DNA of 64,000 nucleotides, taken from contig NZ_FMAF01000011.1 in assembly GCF_900094565.1 (NCBI RefSeq), positions 62,001 through 126,000 on the forward strand, read 5' to 3'. Both the position numbers and the translations under genes were made by a program. Source of the DNA: Martinezella lusitana (GTDB lineage: Bacteria > Pseudomonadota > Alphaproteobacteria > Rhizobiales > Rhizobiaceae). The notes beneath the pieces are model-generated. The model was not told the DNA's origin. It ran no database searches and saw only the letters and a program-made list of their open reading frames with translations. Positions 1 through 8,640 of this stretch are shown piece after piece. Position 1 is the first letter of the stretch, and each line of letters begins with the position of its first letter.

Positions 1-242
1 CGTTCCTTGCCCGATCGTGCGGCCCACTTTTTCTGGGCGAGTTTGGCGACGTCGATGGCTTCGCGGACGTCCTGGAGTCCTGCGCTCGGGAGACTCGCAA
101 TCACGTCCCCAGTCGAGGGATTGTGGACCTGGATCGTCTTGCCGCTCGCGCCCTCTTTTCGCCAGTCGCCTCCTACCAGCATTTCCTCGCGTACCAGGGA
201 GGGGTCTTTCAGGCGATCCAGTAGAGCGGTGGAGATAGCCAT
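1..242 (-). CDS. Aldehyde dehydrogenase, N-terminal part (cut by window edge)
   Basis: The visible 80 codons form the amino-terminal end of an NAD(P)-dependent aldehyde dehydrogenase, closest in style to succinate-semialdehyde dehydrogenases. The pattern VGGDWR, then HNPSTGDVIASLP, then a helix ending KKWAARSGKER is the usual ALDH entry. The catalytic cysteine and the rest lie beyond base 1. The ATG at 242 is preceded by AAAGGA at a good distance. The gene starts 23 bases after the upstream permease gene ends, so it is probably the last known member of that transport operon, oxidising an aldehyde made from the imported compound. The substrate cannot be read from this fragment. Confidence 0.85.
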   Translation of the reverse strand, partial: MAISTALLDRLKDPSLVREEMLVGGDWRKEGASGKTIQVHNPSTGDVIASLPSAGLQDVREAIDVAKLAQKKWAARSGKE

Positions 243-265
243 TGATATTCCTTTCGATGCAACGT

Positions 266-1285
266 TCAAATCTGATTACGGATGTGTGGTGAGCGGGCGT
301 AGATCGCGACCATGGGGACGATCAGCAGCCCTACGACGGCCTGTTGTGCCGGGAAACTGAGCCCCAGGCCGACGAGAAGCGAGGTCAGGACAGTAAGCAC
401 GAGGACGCCGAGGACGGTCGCTCCATACCCGCCGGCACCACCTAGAAGAGATGTTCCGCCGATAACGACCGCCGCCACGGTGGTGAACAGATAGGGATCA
501 CCGACCCCGACGAAACCGCCGCCGGAGAAACCGAGGAGCAGCATTCCGGTGAGTGCCGACATCGCCCCGCTGACGCTGTGGATCACTGTCCAGATCTTGA
601 ATTCCGAGATTCCGAGGCGGGCGGCGGCCGTGCGGCTCCCGCCAACAGCATAGAGGCTCCGGCCAAACCAGGTGTTGTGCATTATCCAGCCCAGGGCGAC
701 GGCGATGAAAGCCCATATGACGATAACCGGTGGAAACGGCAGACCGAAGAACTTGCCGTTGAACGCCGAAAGGTTGCGAAGCCATCCGGGGACGGGCGCA
801 AAGACGGTACCGCCGAACTGCGATCCGAGCGAGGTGTAGATCTGGACCGCCCCGACGGCCGCGAAACCCAGGCCGAGCGACATGATCAGCGCCTGACCCT
901 GCAGCCGGAAGCTGAGGGCGCCGTTGCAAGCCCCGACCAAAGTGCCAAGGACGAGCACGACGATCATGGCGACGGGCGCCGGAAGACCCGCCACCATGAG
1001 GCTTGGAAGCAGGATATTGGCGCCACCGATGATGTATGGGATGGAAAGATCCAGCGCTCCAACGAGCGCGCAGAGCGTCTGCCCGACAGACGCCAGCCCC
1101 AGGAAGGCGGCGAGCAGGAGGATCGATCGCGCGTTCTGCGGCGACACGAAGCCCGGCACGAGCAGCGCTCCAAGAATGAGCAGACATGCAAGGAGACAAA
1201 AGCCGATCGAAATACTCTTGTGCTTGCGCAAAGGGCTGGCGCCACGGGCCGCGCCGATTTCTGTGTTCAAGACAGTGGAGATCAT
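266..1285 (-). CDS. CUT2-family sugar ABC transporter permease (second permease)
   Basis: This is a 339-residue, strongly hydrophobic inner-membrane protein of the RbsC/XylH permease family (BPD_transp_2). It has about eight to ten predicted membrane segments after a charged N-terminus. The family signature appears near the C-terminus as AAVVIGGTSLLGGAGG. It follows another permease gene by 12 bases, so this system uses two different permeases, as in the Lsr (AI-2) transporter, rather than a homodimer. GGGAG lies seven bases before the ATG. Function as a translocation channel is certain by family; the substrate is unknown. Confidence 0.9.
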   Translation of the reverse strand: MISTVLNTEIGAARGASPLRKHKSISIGFCLLACLLILGALLVPGFVSPQNARSILLLAAFLGLASVGQTLCALVGALDLSIPYIIGGANILLPSLMVAGLPAPVAMIVVLVLGTLVGACNGALSFRLQGQALIMSLGLGFAAVGAVQIYTSLGSQFGGTVFAPVPGWLRNLSAFNGKFFGLPFPPVIVIWAFIAVALGWIMHNTWFGRSLYAVGGSRTAAARLGISEFKIWTVIHSVSGAMSALTGMLLLGFSGGGFVGVGDPYLFTTVAAVVIGGTSLLGGAGGYGATVLGVLVLTVLTSLLVGLGLSFPAQQAVVGLLIVPMVAIYARSPHIRNQI

Positions 1286-1297
1286 TTCCTTACTCCC

Positions 1298-2272
1298 TCA
1301 CGCGACAGTGCGGCGGCTGATGACGAAGACGTTCACGAGAAGTGATCCAACGAGGATCAGGCCAAAGGCCATTTGCGTAACGAAGCCCGAAACCGTACCG
1401 AAGTTGAAAGTGGACAGAAGATACGAGATGAGGAACATGTTGATCGCGCCGAGCGTCGAGCCGAGCGCACCGCCGCGCCCCCCGGAGAGACTGGCGCCGC
1501 CAAGGACCAGCGCCGTGACCGCTTGCAGCGTGTAGGTGCTGCCCTGGGTCGGGTCGCCGGATGAGATCAGCGCGGTGTAGCTCAATGCGGCGAGCCCGGC
1601 AAAAACGCCGCCGACCATATGGGCGATGATGCGCACGACGTCGACCTGCACACCACTGGTATAGGCCATCCGCTCGTCAGCGCCTGTCATCCGCAGGTTG
1701 CGGTAAAACATCGTGCCCCTCAGGACGCCCCAGATTGCGAAAGCGCCGAGCAGAAGCAACAGGACAGGCGAAAATACGCTCGTTCCCGCGCCCCAGCTTA
1801 GCATCCAGTCTGGAGCGACACCGCCGGGACGCGACATGACCATCAGGTTGACGCCCGACAGAACGAGGAAACCGGAGAGCGTGACGATGATGGGCGCGAC
1901 GCGCACGTAGATGATCACGAGCGCTTGCACCAACTGGAACGCCGCTCCCAATCCCACCGCCCAGGCAATGATGGCCACAGGGTGCGTGATGCCGTTGCCG
2001 ACCAGCCACGTAATGAGCGTGACGTTGACGAAGCCCATCAGCGGTCCGACGGAAAGGTCCACGGCTCCGCGGCCCGCCATGACGATCGGTGTTATCGCGA
2101 GCGCGGTGAGGATCAGCGGCGTTGCAACCAGAATGGCTCCGGCCAGACCATTGTTCGTGAACAGACCTTGGCCACGGAAGGCGACGGCGCAAAGGAGGAC
2201 AAGGAAAAGCCCGGCCGGAACGTACAGCGAGCGGTCCTGCGTGACTTGACGGAAAGCGGTTGCAGACATCAT
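1298..2272 (-). CDS. CUT2-family sugar ABC transporter permease (first permease)
   Basis: A 324-residue RbsC-type permease. It has an N-terminal membrane helix (FLVLLCAVAFRGQGLF region), the conserved segment AVDLSVGPLMGFVNV, and the family hallmark TALVLGGASLSGGRGG near the C-terminus. The start codon overlaps the stop of the upstream ATPase gene by four bases (ATGA), so the two are translationally coupled. It pairs with the next permease to make a heteromeric channel for the periplasmic binding protein encoded at 3913-5079. Confidence 0.92.
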   Translation of the reverse strand: MMSATAFRQVTQDRSLYVPAGLFLVLLCAVAFRGQGLFTNNGLAGAILVATPLILTALAITPIVMAGRGAVDLSVGPLMGFVNVTLITWLVGNGITHPVAIIAWAVGLGAAFQLVQALVIIYVRVAPIIVTLSGFLVLSGVNLMVMSRPGGVAPDWMLSWGAGTSVFSPVLLLLLGAFAIWGVLRGTMFYRNLRMTGADERMAYTSGVQVDVVRIIAHMVGGVFAGLAALSYTALISSGDPTQGSTYTLQAVTALVLGGASLSGGRGGALGSTLGAINMFLISYLLSTFNFGTVSGFVTQMAFGLILVGSLLVNVFVISRRTVA

Positions 2273-3822
2273 GCGGTCCTTTCCAGATCGAAATCAACGG
2301 AAGCGTCCCGGGCTTTCCCGAACATAGCGGCGAGGATTGGTGCCTCGGCGATTTCCTCGCCGGTCAGGGATCGAAACAACGTTCCCCCGAAGAACACGTC
2401 GACGCGATCGGCAAACCCGATGAACTCCTCGATCTCAGTCGACAGGTAGATGACACTGCCGCCTTTTTCAGCAAACAGGCGGAGTTCGCGGTAGAGGTCG
2501 CGCTTGGTGCCGAGATCGACGCCGCGGGCGGGGTCATTCAGGAGGATGACTTGGGGATCGTTTGCGAAGGCGCGCCCGATGAGCACCTTCTGTTGGTTGC
2601 CACCCGACAGTGAGGTGATCCTGTTCGACGGGCTGCCGATCTTGATGCGCAGACGATCCACTTCGCGCTTGAACATCGGTTTCAGCGTGGGCTTGCGGAT
2701 CACACCCAGGGGGCCGAGCTTCTTCCTGTAGACACCGATGGCGAGATTTTCGAAGATGCTTTGTTGCGGGAAAATACCCTCGCGCTTGCGGTCCCCGGAG
2801 ACGTAGGAAACACCGAGGTTTGCAGCATCGTCGAGCGATCGCAGCGGGACCATCTTGTCCGTATCCACCGAGCGGACCTTCACCTCGCCACCGAACGGCT
2901 GGATGATGCCCGCCAAGGCGCGGATAAAAGCGTCCTGCCCCTGCCCATCAAGCCCGGCCACGCCGACGATGCTCCCCTTGGGAAGGTCGAAATCGAACAG
3001 GCGCGCCGACCGGTGCGCGGCGAGACCAGTCGCAGTTAGTATTAGAGGGGCCGAGAGCGGCTTCTTTCGGGAGGCGTATTCTGTCGCATCGCTGGCGCGC
3101 CGATCTGCCGGCGTCATCATGGACAGCAGGTTTTCCTCGGTGATCTCGTCCTTTCCGAGCGTACCGACAGTTATCCCATCACGCAGGATCGTCGCACGGT
3201 CGGCGATACGCACGAGTTCGGCGATCCGGTGGGTGACGATGAGGATCGTCGCGCCCTCGGCACGAAGGCGGTCGATTTCCGCATGGAGCCGGAGGGTCGA
3301 GTCGAGGTCGAGCGCGGCCGAAGATTCGTCGAGAATCAGCACCTGCGGCTTGCGAAGGATAGCCCGGGCGATGACGATCCACTGTTTGATGCTGAGTGGG
3401 AGGCTGCCTGCCAGCTGATCGAGGTCTACGGATTTTCCGACGAGCCGCGCCACGATTTCAGCCGCTTCTGTCCGCCGATCGCCGGTCGACTGCGAACGAA
3501 AGACACCGTCACGACCGACATAGAGGTTCTCGAACACGCTGGCCTCGTCGGCAACCAGTACTTCCTGGAAGATGGTGGTCAGGCCGACCCGCTTGGCGTC
3601 GACGGGCGAGGCAACCTTTTCACCCAGGATCGTGACCTTGCCTGCGTCCGGGTGCAAAACGCCCGACATGATCTTGGCCATCGTGCTCTTGCCGCTGCCG
3701 TTCTCGCCGACGATGGCGTGCACCTCTCCGGCGCGGGCCTCGAAGTCGCACTTCTTGAGTGCCCTCGTCTCCCCGAACGCCTTGGCGACATCTATCATTC
3801 TGACTGTTATCTCGCTGTCCAT
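2269..3822 (-). CDS. CUT2-family sugar ABC transporter ATP-binding protein
   Basis: A double-domain ATPase of the RbsA/MglA type, 517 residues. Domain 1 carries Walker A GENGSGKS and Walker B VLILDESSAAL. Its signature is degenerate (LPLSIKQ). Domain 2 has a non-canonical P-loop (GLDGQGQD) but a good LSGGNQQKV signature, the usual asymmetry of this family. The frame stays open upstream to 3870. I choose the ATG at 3822 because GGGAGG sits seven bases before it and the encoded protein then begins directly with the domain (MDSEITVRMIDVAKAFG). It energises import through the two downstream permeases. Confidence 0.92.
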   Translation of the reverse strand: MDSEITVRMIDVAKAFGETRALKKCDFEARAGEVHAIVGENGSGKSTMAKIMSGVLHPDAGKVTILGEKVASPVDAKRVGLTTIFQEVLVADEASVFENLYVGRDGVFRSQSTGDRRTEAAEIVARLVGKSVDLDQLAGSLPLSIKQWIVIARAILRKPQVLILDESSAALDLDSTLRLHAEIDRLRAEGATILIVTHRIAELVRIADRATILRDGITVGTLGKDEITEENLLSMMTPADRRASDATEYASRKKPLSAPLILTATGLAAHRSARLFDFDLPKGSIVGVAGLDGQGQDAFIRALAGIIQPFGGEVKVRSVDTDKMVPLRSLDDAANLGVSYVSGDRKREGIFPQQSIFENLAIGVYRKKLGPLGVIRKPTLKPMFKREVDRLRIKIGSPSNRITSLSGGNQQKVLIGRAFANDPQVILLNDPARGVDLGTKRDLYRELRLFAEKGGSVIYLSTEIEEFIGFADRVDVFFGGTLFRSLTGEEIAEAPILAAMFGKARDASVDFDLERTA

Positions 3823-3878
3823 CGCAGACCTCCCACCCGCAACGTCCGCCAAGGCGGCTTTTACGATCATCCAAGGTC

Positions 3879-3905
3879 CCGCCCGGCGGTTAAGCCACCG
3901 GGCGG
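3879..3905 (-). other. Intercistronic hairpin between binding-protein and ATPase genes
   Basis: An 11-bp stem (CCGCCCGGCGG against CCACCGGGCGG, one G-U pair in RNA) with a five-base loop lies just after the binding-protein stop codon. There is no T-run, so it is more likely an mRNA stabiliser or partial attenuator that raises binding protein over ATPase levels than a full terminator. Confidence 0.6.
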
Positions 3906-3912
3906 ATCCGGC

Positions 3913-5079
3913 TTACTGGGCTACCGGCTTCCAGGGATCGGCAGGACGCTCGAAGTACTGGTCGGCAATCGCACTTGGGAACCATCCGTCCGCCTTCGGT
4001 TCGACGAAATCAGTCGAGTTCAAATCGCAATCCTCGGGGATCGCGGCGCGAACGTCATCGATTGTGAACGGCAGGACTGGGCGCAGGAAGGACTGCACCT
4101 TTGGCCCCTGCCCTTCGAGCGTGCGAAGCATGATCTCCCACATCTGCTGCATCTCGCGGCGCGGCGGCCAGATATGGAAGCCGGCATCGATCCATTCCGG
4201 ATTCTGGCGCCAGTAACATGCCGCCGAAGCCTCGCCGCCCAGCGTAATCGGCACCATGTCGCGGCCCGACTGGAGCATGGCGTTCAACACGCCGTTCTCC
4301 TGCGCGCCCTGTGTCAGAATACCGTCAATCTGGATGGGGTTCGTCGCCAAAAATTTCTGCACCTCGACCTGTGCTACCTGGTCGGTCCACTTGCCAGCCA
4401 CTTCGCCGACAATCTTGATGTCGGGATACTTTGCCAGCGCGTCTTTGGCGGCCTTGTCGAAGCTGTCGGATGAGGCGAAGCCAGGGATGCCCGACACGAG
4501 AAGCACGTTGCCTTTCTTGCCGATCTTGTCTGCGAGCCAGATCGCCATCTCGCCGCCGCCCTGCGCGTGATTGGCAGCGCCGTTGATCGCGTAAGGCGAC
4601 GTCACGTATCCCGAAAACGAGAAGACAGGAACGCCTGCCTTATAGGCGTACTCGATCGTCTGATTGAGAGCGGTGACGTTCGAGCAGCAGATGATGATGG
4701 CATCAACACCATCATCAACCATCTGGCGCATCTGCTGAATCTGGACGGCGTCCTTGAGGTCGGACTGAGTGACCACGACTTCAGATACGAGCCCCGCTTT
4801 TTTGGAGCGCGGCAAGAGGTCATTCATGACGGCATCGAGGGCCGCTGCGCGCCACGTATTGCCGGCATAGCTACTGGCGTAGCCGATCTTCCAGGGCGGT
4901 CCCTTCTTCGGTTTGAAGTCCTTGTAGGCACTCGCTCCGAGCGGAACCTGCGGGTCGACGACCTCGTAGATTTTCTTCTCGTTGGCGGGGAGCTGGTCGA
5001 CGCCGTCAGCCCAGGCCGTGGTCGTCAGGGCGCTGACCGCGATCAGCGCCCCCATGGTTCCGGTTAAACTCCGTCTCAT
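3913..5079 (-). CDS. Periplasmic sugar-binding protein of ABC transporter
   Basis: A 388-residue type I periplasmic binding protein (RbsB/Peripla_BP_4 class). The N-terminus is a Sec signal peptide (MRRSLTGTMGALIAVSA, cleavage near AWADG). The fold markers follow in order: IGYASSYAGNTWRAA, the segment DGVDAIIICCSNVTALN, and LLVSGIPGFASSDSFDKA. The mature part is longer than ribose-binding proteins, with an extra C-terminal section rich in Trp and Pro. It is the first gene of the transport block and lies 25 bases after the hydrolase gene. The ligand is not predictable from sequence alone, but the neighbouring hydrolase and dehydrogenases suggest a modified or non-standard carbohydrate. Confidence 0.9.
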   Translation of the reverse strand: MRRSLTGTMGALIAVSALTTTAWADGVDQLPANEKKIYEVVDPQVPLGASAYKDFKPKKGPPWKIGYASSYAGNTWRAAALDAVMNDLLPRSKKAGLVSEVVVTQSDLKDAVQIQQMRQMVDDGVDAIIICCSNVTALNQTIEYAYKAGVPVFSFSGYVTSPYAINGAANHAQGGGEMAIWLADKIGKKGNVLLVSGIPGFASSDSFDKAAKDALAKYPDIKIVGEVAGKWTDQVAQVEVQKFLATNPIQIDGILTQGAQENGVLNAMLQSGRDMVPITLGGEASAACYWRQNPEWIDAGFHIWPPRREMQQMWEIMLRTLEGQGPKVQSFLRPVLPFTIDDVRAAIPEDCDLNSTDFVEPKADGWFPSAIADQYFERPADPWKPVAQ

Positions 5080-5104
5080 TGGATGCTCCTCCCAAGAGAT
5101 TGTT

Positions 5105-6001
5105 TCAGGCGACTTTCGCCCTGGTTGCGGATGCCTGCCGGATTTCCTCGAGGATCGGCAGCAGGTATTTTCTGAACTCGGTGTAGTCTTCGGTGACCGG
5201 GAAATGACCGAGCTTCTCCATCGTCCAGAACTTGCTGCCCTTGACGAGATCGGCGGCGATCTTGGTGTCGGCCGGGGAGGTATTCGGATCGTATTCGCCC
5301 GTCAGGAAGTACAGCATGCACTTCGACGTATCGATCTTGCTCGCCTCTTCGGGTGAGACATTGTGGTCGTAGTAGTAGTAATAGAGGTCACCTGCGAAGA
5401 CGCCCGGACCGCCGCAGCTATATTCCCACTGGATTTCGCGGACATTGGCTTCTGGTGAGTAGGGCGAGATATTGAGCATCATGGCCGCGCCGATGGAGGT
5501 GCGGTTCACGTTTGGGTTGTCGAATTCTTTCCTAATGCCTGCCATGCCGACATCGACATATTCGGCAGCCGAGCGCAGTGCCCCTTCGACGGAGATAGTA
5601 GCGCGGAAGTTGTCGGGGTAATTCGACGCCAGATCGATAGCAAGATGTCCGCCCATCGAGCTACCCATATAAACGGGGCGGTCCAGACCAAGGGCCTTAG
5701 AGAGTTCCAGTTGGAAATCCATCATGAACTTCTTGGTCATGTTGTACTCTTTCTCCCACCAGCGAACGCCGTGTGGAGGAAGAGACTTCCCGTGATAGGG
5801 CAAGTCGAACGCGATAACGCGGAAGTTCTTGGTCACGTCTTCGTCGCAGAGCGTGTGGCGGTACTGGCGGCCGTCGGAGCCCGCCGTGTGACCGACAAGC
5901 AAGGGAATGCCCTCTCCGGCTTCCTCGTAATAGACGCGATATTCGATGCCTTCGATCGTCAGGTAGACGTAACGGCCCGTGATTGGATCATGTCTGGTCA
6001 T
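5105..6001 (-). CDS. Alpha/beta-fold hydrolase
   Basis: A 298-residue alpha/beta hydrolase. The nucleophile elbow GSSMGG places Ser115. The acid is probably Asp238 in GEYDPN, and the base His266 in LGHFPV. The oxyanion region is VGHTAGSDG. No signal peptide is present, so it acts in the cytoplasm, probably on an ester or lactone taken up by the adjoining transporter. The start codon overlaps the stop of the upstream SCP2-like gene by four bases, showing tight operon coupling. The family is too broad to name the substrate; an esterase or lactonase role is inference. Confidence 0.85.
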   Translation of the reverse strand: MTRHDPITGRYVYLTIEGIEYRVYYEEAGEGIPLLVGHTAGSDGRQYRHTLCDEDVTKNFRVIAFDLPYHGKSLPPHGVRWWEKEYNMTKKFMMDFQLELSKALGLDRPVYMGSSMGGHLAIDLASNYPDNFRATISVEGALRSAAEYVDVGMAGIRKEFDNPNVNRTSIGAAMMLNISPYSPEANVREIQWEYSCGGPGVFAGDLYYYYYDHNVSPEEASKIDTSKCMLYFLTGEYDPNTSPADTKIAADLVKGSKFWTMEKLGHFPVTEDYTEFRKYLLPILEEIRQASATRAKVA

Positions 6002-6381
6002 GCTGCTACTCCTTCCGGGCGGGCTTCGCGCATCAGGCTCGTCATGCGATTGAGCGCAGGGAGATACGCGAAGGTTTCGTTATTGTTGCTAAGGAACAGA
6101 CCGTGTTTGATGTTTGACGACTGCAGGCACTGATAAAACGGCCGCGGCTTCTTCTGGAGAAGCGCGTCCCACTGTTCACCCGTGCCCCGGATGACGATCT
6201 TGCACTTCTCGTCGTCGTAGGCGGCTTCTTCGACCTTCACCATCTTGCCGTCTTCGAAGTGGAGTGCGACGCTGCGGCTCGGAAAATCGCATTTGATAAT
6301 GCCGTTGAGATAACGGGTTTCGCGCTTGAACTCGAAGTCCTCCAGCGCCAGTTTTTTGAACTTCTCGAGATCGATGGCCAA
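5998..6381 (-). CDS. Small SCP2-like protein
   Basis: A 127-residue cytosolic protein without signal peptide. The layout resembles an SCP2-type small-molecule-binding fold: beta-strands around VALHFEDGKMVKVEE, then CKIVIRGTGEQWDALL, a Pro-Arg-Pro turn, and a helical tail. SCP2-like domains bind hydrophobic ligands. Here it sits in a catabolic operon between the CMD-like gene and the hydrolase, overlapping the latter by four bases. It may bind or present an intermediate. I am confident that it is a gene, less so about the family. Confidence 0.7.
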   Translation of the reverse strand: MAIDLEKFKKLALEDFEFKRETRYLNGIIKCDFPSRSVALHFEDGKMVKVEEAAYDDEKCKIVIRGTGEQWDALLQKKPRPFYQCLQSSNIKHGLFLSNNNETFAYLPALNRMTSLMREARPEGVAA

Positions 6382-6460
6382 GTTCGGCTCCTCCCTGGTT
6401 AAAACGGCGCGGCCGATCCACGCCTTTCAAAATTTTCCGCCACGCCCAGCGGCGGCGGCT

Positions 6461-6889
6461 TCAGATGCCCATTTCGTTGAAGACCTCCTGGGCGTTTCGG
6501 AAGCTGTCGATGCCCGCCGGTACGCCGGCGTAGATCGCGACCTGCAGGAAAATCTCCTGGATTTCCTCCTTGGTGAGGCCGTTGTTGATCGCGCCGCGCA
6601 CGTGGCCCTTGAGCTCATGCGGACGATTGAGGACAGAGATCATGCCAAGGTTCAGAATGGACCGCGCGCGCCTGTCGAGGCCTGGTCGATTCCAGATCTC
6701 GTTCCAGCAATACTCAGTGACGAGCTGCTGCATAGGCCAGGTGAAGTCGGTCGCCTTACCGAGTGCTGCGTCGACATAGGCATCGCCCATGACTTCACGA
6801 CGCGTCGCCAGCCCTTGAGCGAACTGTTTCGAAGGGACAGGCCGCTCCTTGCCGTGTGTTTTCACTTTCGTTTCTTTCGTGGCGGTCAT
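6461..6889 (-). CDS. Carboxymuconolactone decarboxylase family protein
   Basis: A 142-residue CMD-family protein. The signature region reads LNRPHELKGHVRGAINNGLTKEEIQE, given here in part (HELKGHVRGAINNG), followed by QVAIYAGVPAGIDSF, as in gamma-carboxymuconolactone decarboxylases (PcaC). The CxxC pair of AhpD-type members is absent, so a peroxidase role is unlikely. An exact copy of a 19-bp operator lies about 43 bases upstream, so this gene probably has its own regulated promoter. It is likely to act on a ring-opened or lactone intermediate of the pathway encoded in 1-8640. Confidence 0.85.
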   Translation of the reverse strand: MTATKETKVKTHGKERPVPSKQFAQGLATRREVMGDAYVDAALGKATDFTWPMQQLVTEYCWNEIWNRPGLDRRARSILNLGMISVLNRPHELKGHVRGAINNGLTKEEIQEIFLQVAIYAGVPAGIDSFRNAQEVFNEMGI

Positions 6890-6931
6890 TCGACAACGCT
6901 CCTAGCTTTACTGTCTACGACAAGATCAACT

Positions 6932-6950
6932 GATTATCAGACAATCTGTC
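6932..6950 (+). promoter_or_regulatory. Operator copy 1 for the adjacent GntR regulator (predicted)
   Basis: The 19 bases GATTATCAGACAATCTGTC are identical to those at 7928-7946. A 12-bp core recurs upstream of the GntR gene. The site lies between the CMD-like gene and the dehydrogenase gene. Its length and AT-rich character suit an FCD-type GntR operator. Assignment to the regulator at 7957 is inference from proximity and repetition. Confidence 0.75.
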
Positions 6951-6980
6951 TGTTTCGCCCGAGTTCGCGAGTTTCCGAGG

Positions 6981-7868
6981 CTAATTGTGATCTTCGACGT
7001 ATCGGATAATACGGGTGTGGTCCTCGGATGGGCCTAGCGCCTTCTGTGCAGCATCCCAGGCGTCTGCCGTGCTGGCGAGAGCATCGAGGCGAAGACCAAG
7101 CGTCTTGGCGAGATCGGCGGCGATGCGGATATCCTTGGCCATCAGGCCAATGGCAAATCCCGACCCGAACGTCTCAGAGAGGATGAACTGCTTCATCTTC
7201 ACTTCGGTGGCGTTGTTCTTTCCAGACGACGAGTTGAGAATATCGACGATCGTCGCCGGCTCCAGGCCGAAGGCGCGTCCAAGAAGGACACCCTCGATCG
7301 CCGCCAGCACACCTGCACCGGATACGAAGTTGTTAATCGCTTTCATCGCGTGACCCGAGCCAACTGGCCCCGTCCGGAACACCTGTTGTCCCACTGCCTT
7401 CAGCAGCGGCTCGGCCTCCTCGATATCAGCATCCTCCCCACCGGCCATGATTGTCAAGGTGCCAGAAACGGCGCGCTTGACGCCTCCGGAGACCGGGGCG
7501 TCAACCAGCCGAAGGCCACGAGAAGCAAGTTCGAGACCGAGTTCCCTTGTGTCGTTTGGAGCAGACGAACTCATGTCTATGACGACGGCATTCTGCTTCA
7601 GGCCGCCACAGGCGTTTTCGCCCAGCAGCGCCTCGCGCACGATCTTGCCGTTCGGAAGCATGGTGATCACGAAACTGGCCCCGACCATGGCGTCAGAAAT
7701 CGTTTCGGCGGCTCGCCCGCCCGCATCAGCGAGCTTTATCCTGGCATCTTTCGAGAGGTCGAAACCGACGACATCGAAGCCCGCCGAAATGAGATGTTGA
7801 GCCATAGGTTGGCCCATCGCGCCCAGCCCTATAAAGGCCACGCGCGTTGCGTTGAGTGTCGATGACAT
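6981..7868 (-). CDS. 3-hydroxyisobutyrate dehydrogenase-like NAD(P)-dependent oxidoreductase
   Basis: A 295-residue beta-hydroxyacid dehydrogenase. The Rossmann motif FIGLGAMGQPMA is at residues 13-24. The substrate-loop signature is DAPVSGGVKRAVSGTL, and the catalytic lysine lies in GSGHAMKAINNF. Members oxidise 3-hydroxyisobutyrate, tartronate semialdehyde, threonate and similar acids. The ATG is preceded by a GGAGG-like stretch, and an operator copy lies 60-78 bases upstream. It is the first structural gene after the divergently controlled regulator region and likely performs an oxidation of the imported compound's acid form. Confidence 0.88.
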   Translation of the reverse strand: MSSTLNATRVAFIGLGAMGQPMAQHLISAGFDVVGFDLSKDARIKLADAGGRAAETISDAMVGASFVITMLPNGKIVREALLGENACGGLKQNAVVIDMSSSAPNDTRELGLELASRGLRLVDAPVSGGVKRAVSGTLTIMAGGEDADIEEAEPLLKAVGQQVFRTGPVGSGHAMKAINNFVSGAGVLAAIEGVLLGRAFGLEPATIVDILNSSSGKNNATEVKMKQFILSETFGSGFAIGLMAKDIRIAADLAKTLGLRLDALASTADAWDAAQKALGPSEDHTRIIRYVEDHN

Positions 7869-7927
7869 TTTTTCCTCCGGACGCGTGCGAGCAATGAAAC
7901 CCGCCTTCCTTCAGAGAGGATTAAAAA

Positions 7928-7946
7928 GATTATCAGACAATCTGTC
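7928..7946 (+). promoter_or_regulatory. Operator copy 2 for the adjacent GntR regulator (predicted)
   Basis: This is a perfect 19-bp repeat of the site at 6932-6950 (GATTATCAGACAATCTGTC). It lies between the GntR gene and the dehydrogenase gene, where a repressor would block the dehydrogenase promoter. Confidence 0.78.
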
Positions 7947-7956
7947 AATCGAAATT

Positions 7957-8640
7957 TTAAGTTTCTGGCGCTGCGTTCTTCCGGAGGTATTCAAGTGCGA
8001 CCTTGGCAGCCTGGTCGATATGGAATTTGCAGGCCGCCGCCGCCAACGGCCCGTTGCGATTCTGGATTGCGTTCGCAATATCCCTAATTTCGGCAATGCT
8101 GTGCGCAAGCCGTCCCGGTTGCGTCATGGTTGTCATTCGAAGGAGATTTATCCGATTATGCAGAGCTGTCAGCATTTGCCTTACGAACACGTTTTTGCTG
8201 CCGTCCATCAAACAGTTGTAAAACGCGTTTTTCGCATCTATGAGGCGCGCACCGACGCCACTTTCGGCAGCGGCTTCGAATTCGACCACCGCGGCTAGAA
8301 GTGTCGCTATGTCGGCGGCAGTGCCATGCTCAGCGAACTGCTGGCCCGCGAATCCTTCAAGAAGAGCCCGAACGGTATAGAGTTGCTGCGCTTCCTCGTA
8401 GGTGATCGTACTGACGACCGGTCCCTTATGGGGATAGCTTGTGATAATGCCTTCAGCTTCGAGCTGTCGCATTGCCTCGCGAACCGAGGTCCTGCCGACG
8501 CCCAGCATTTCGCAAAGTTCTCGCTCTACCAGTCGCTGGCCGGGCTTAAATCGCCCACTGGCTATCGCCTGACGGAGAGTCTCCTCAACTTTTACGCGCA
8601 ACGTCGCACTTTGTCTGGATATCTGTAGGTCCGTCTGCAT
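7957..8640 (-). CDS. GntR-family transcriptional regulator (FadR/FCD subfamily)
   Basis: A 227-residue regulator. The N-terminal winged helix-turn-helix includes LRQAIASGRFKPGQRLVERE and MLGVGRTSVREAMRQLEAEG, the standard GntR reader. The C-terminal all-helical FCD domain follows, with the Asp/His metal-ligand region (DAKNAFYNCLMDGSKN and the LAHSIAEIRDI helix). It is transcribed in the same direction as the catabolic operon it probably controls. A 12-bp operator core at 8721-8732 upstream suggests autoregulation. The effector is probably a sugar acid or related carboxylate; this is family knowledge, not proof. Confidence 0.9.
   Translation of the reverse strand: MQTDLQISRQSATLRVKVEETLRQAIASGRFKPGQRLVERELCEMLGVGRTSVREAMRQLEAEGIITSYPHKGPVVSTITYEEAQQLYTVRALLEGFAGQQFAEHGTAADIATLLAAVVEFEAAAESGVGARLIDAKNAFYNCLMDGSKNVFVRQMLTALHNRINLLRMTTMTQPGRLAHSIAEIRDIANAIQNRNGPLAAAACKFHIDQAAKVALEYLRKNAAPET

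Noticed and set aside
3229..4473. Long plus-strand open frame opposite the transporter genes
   Set aside because: It is antisense to the well-supported ATPase and binding-protein genes, has no recognisable domain and only reflects high GC codon bias.
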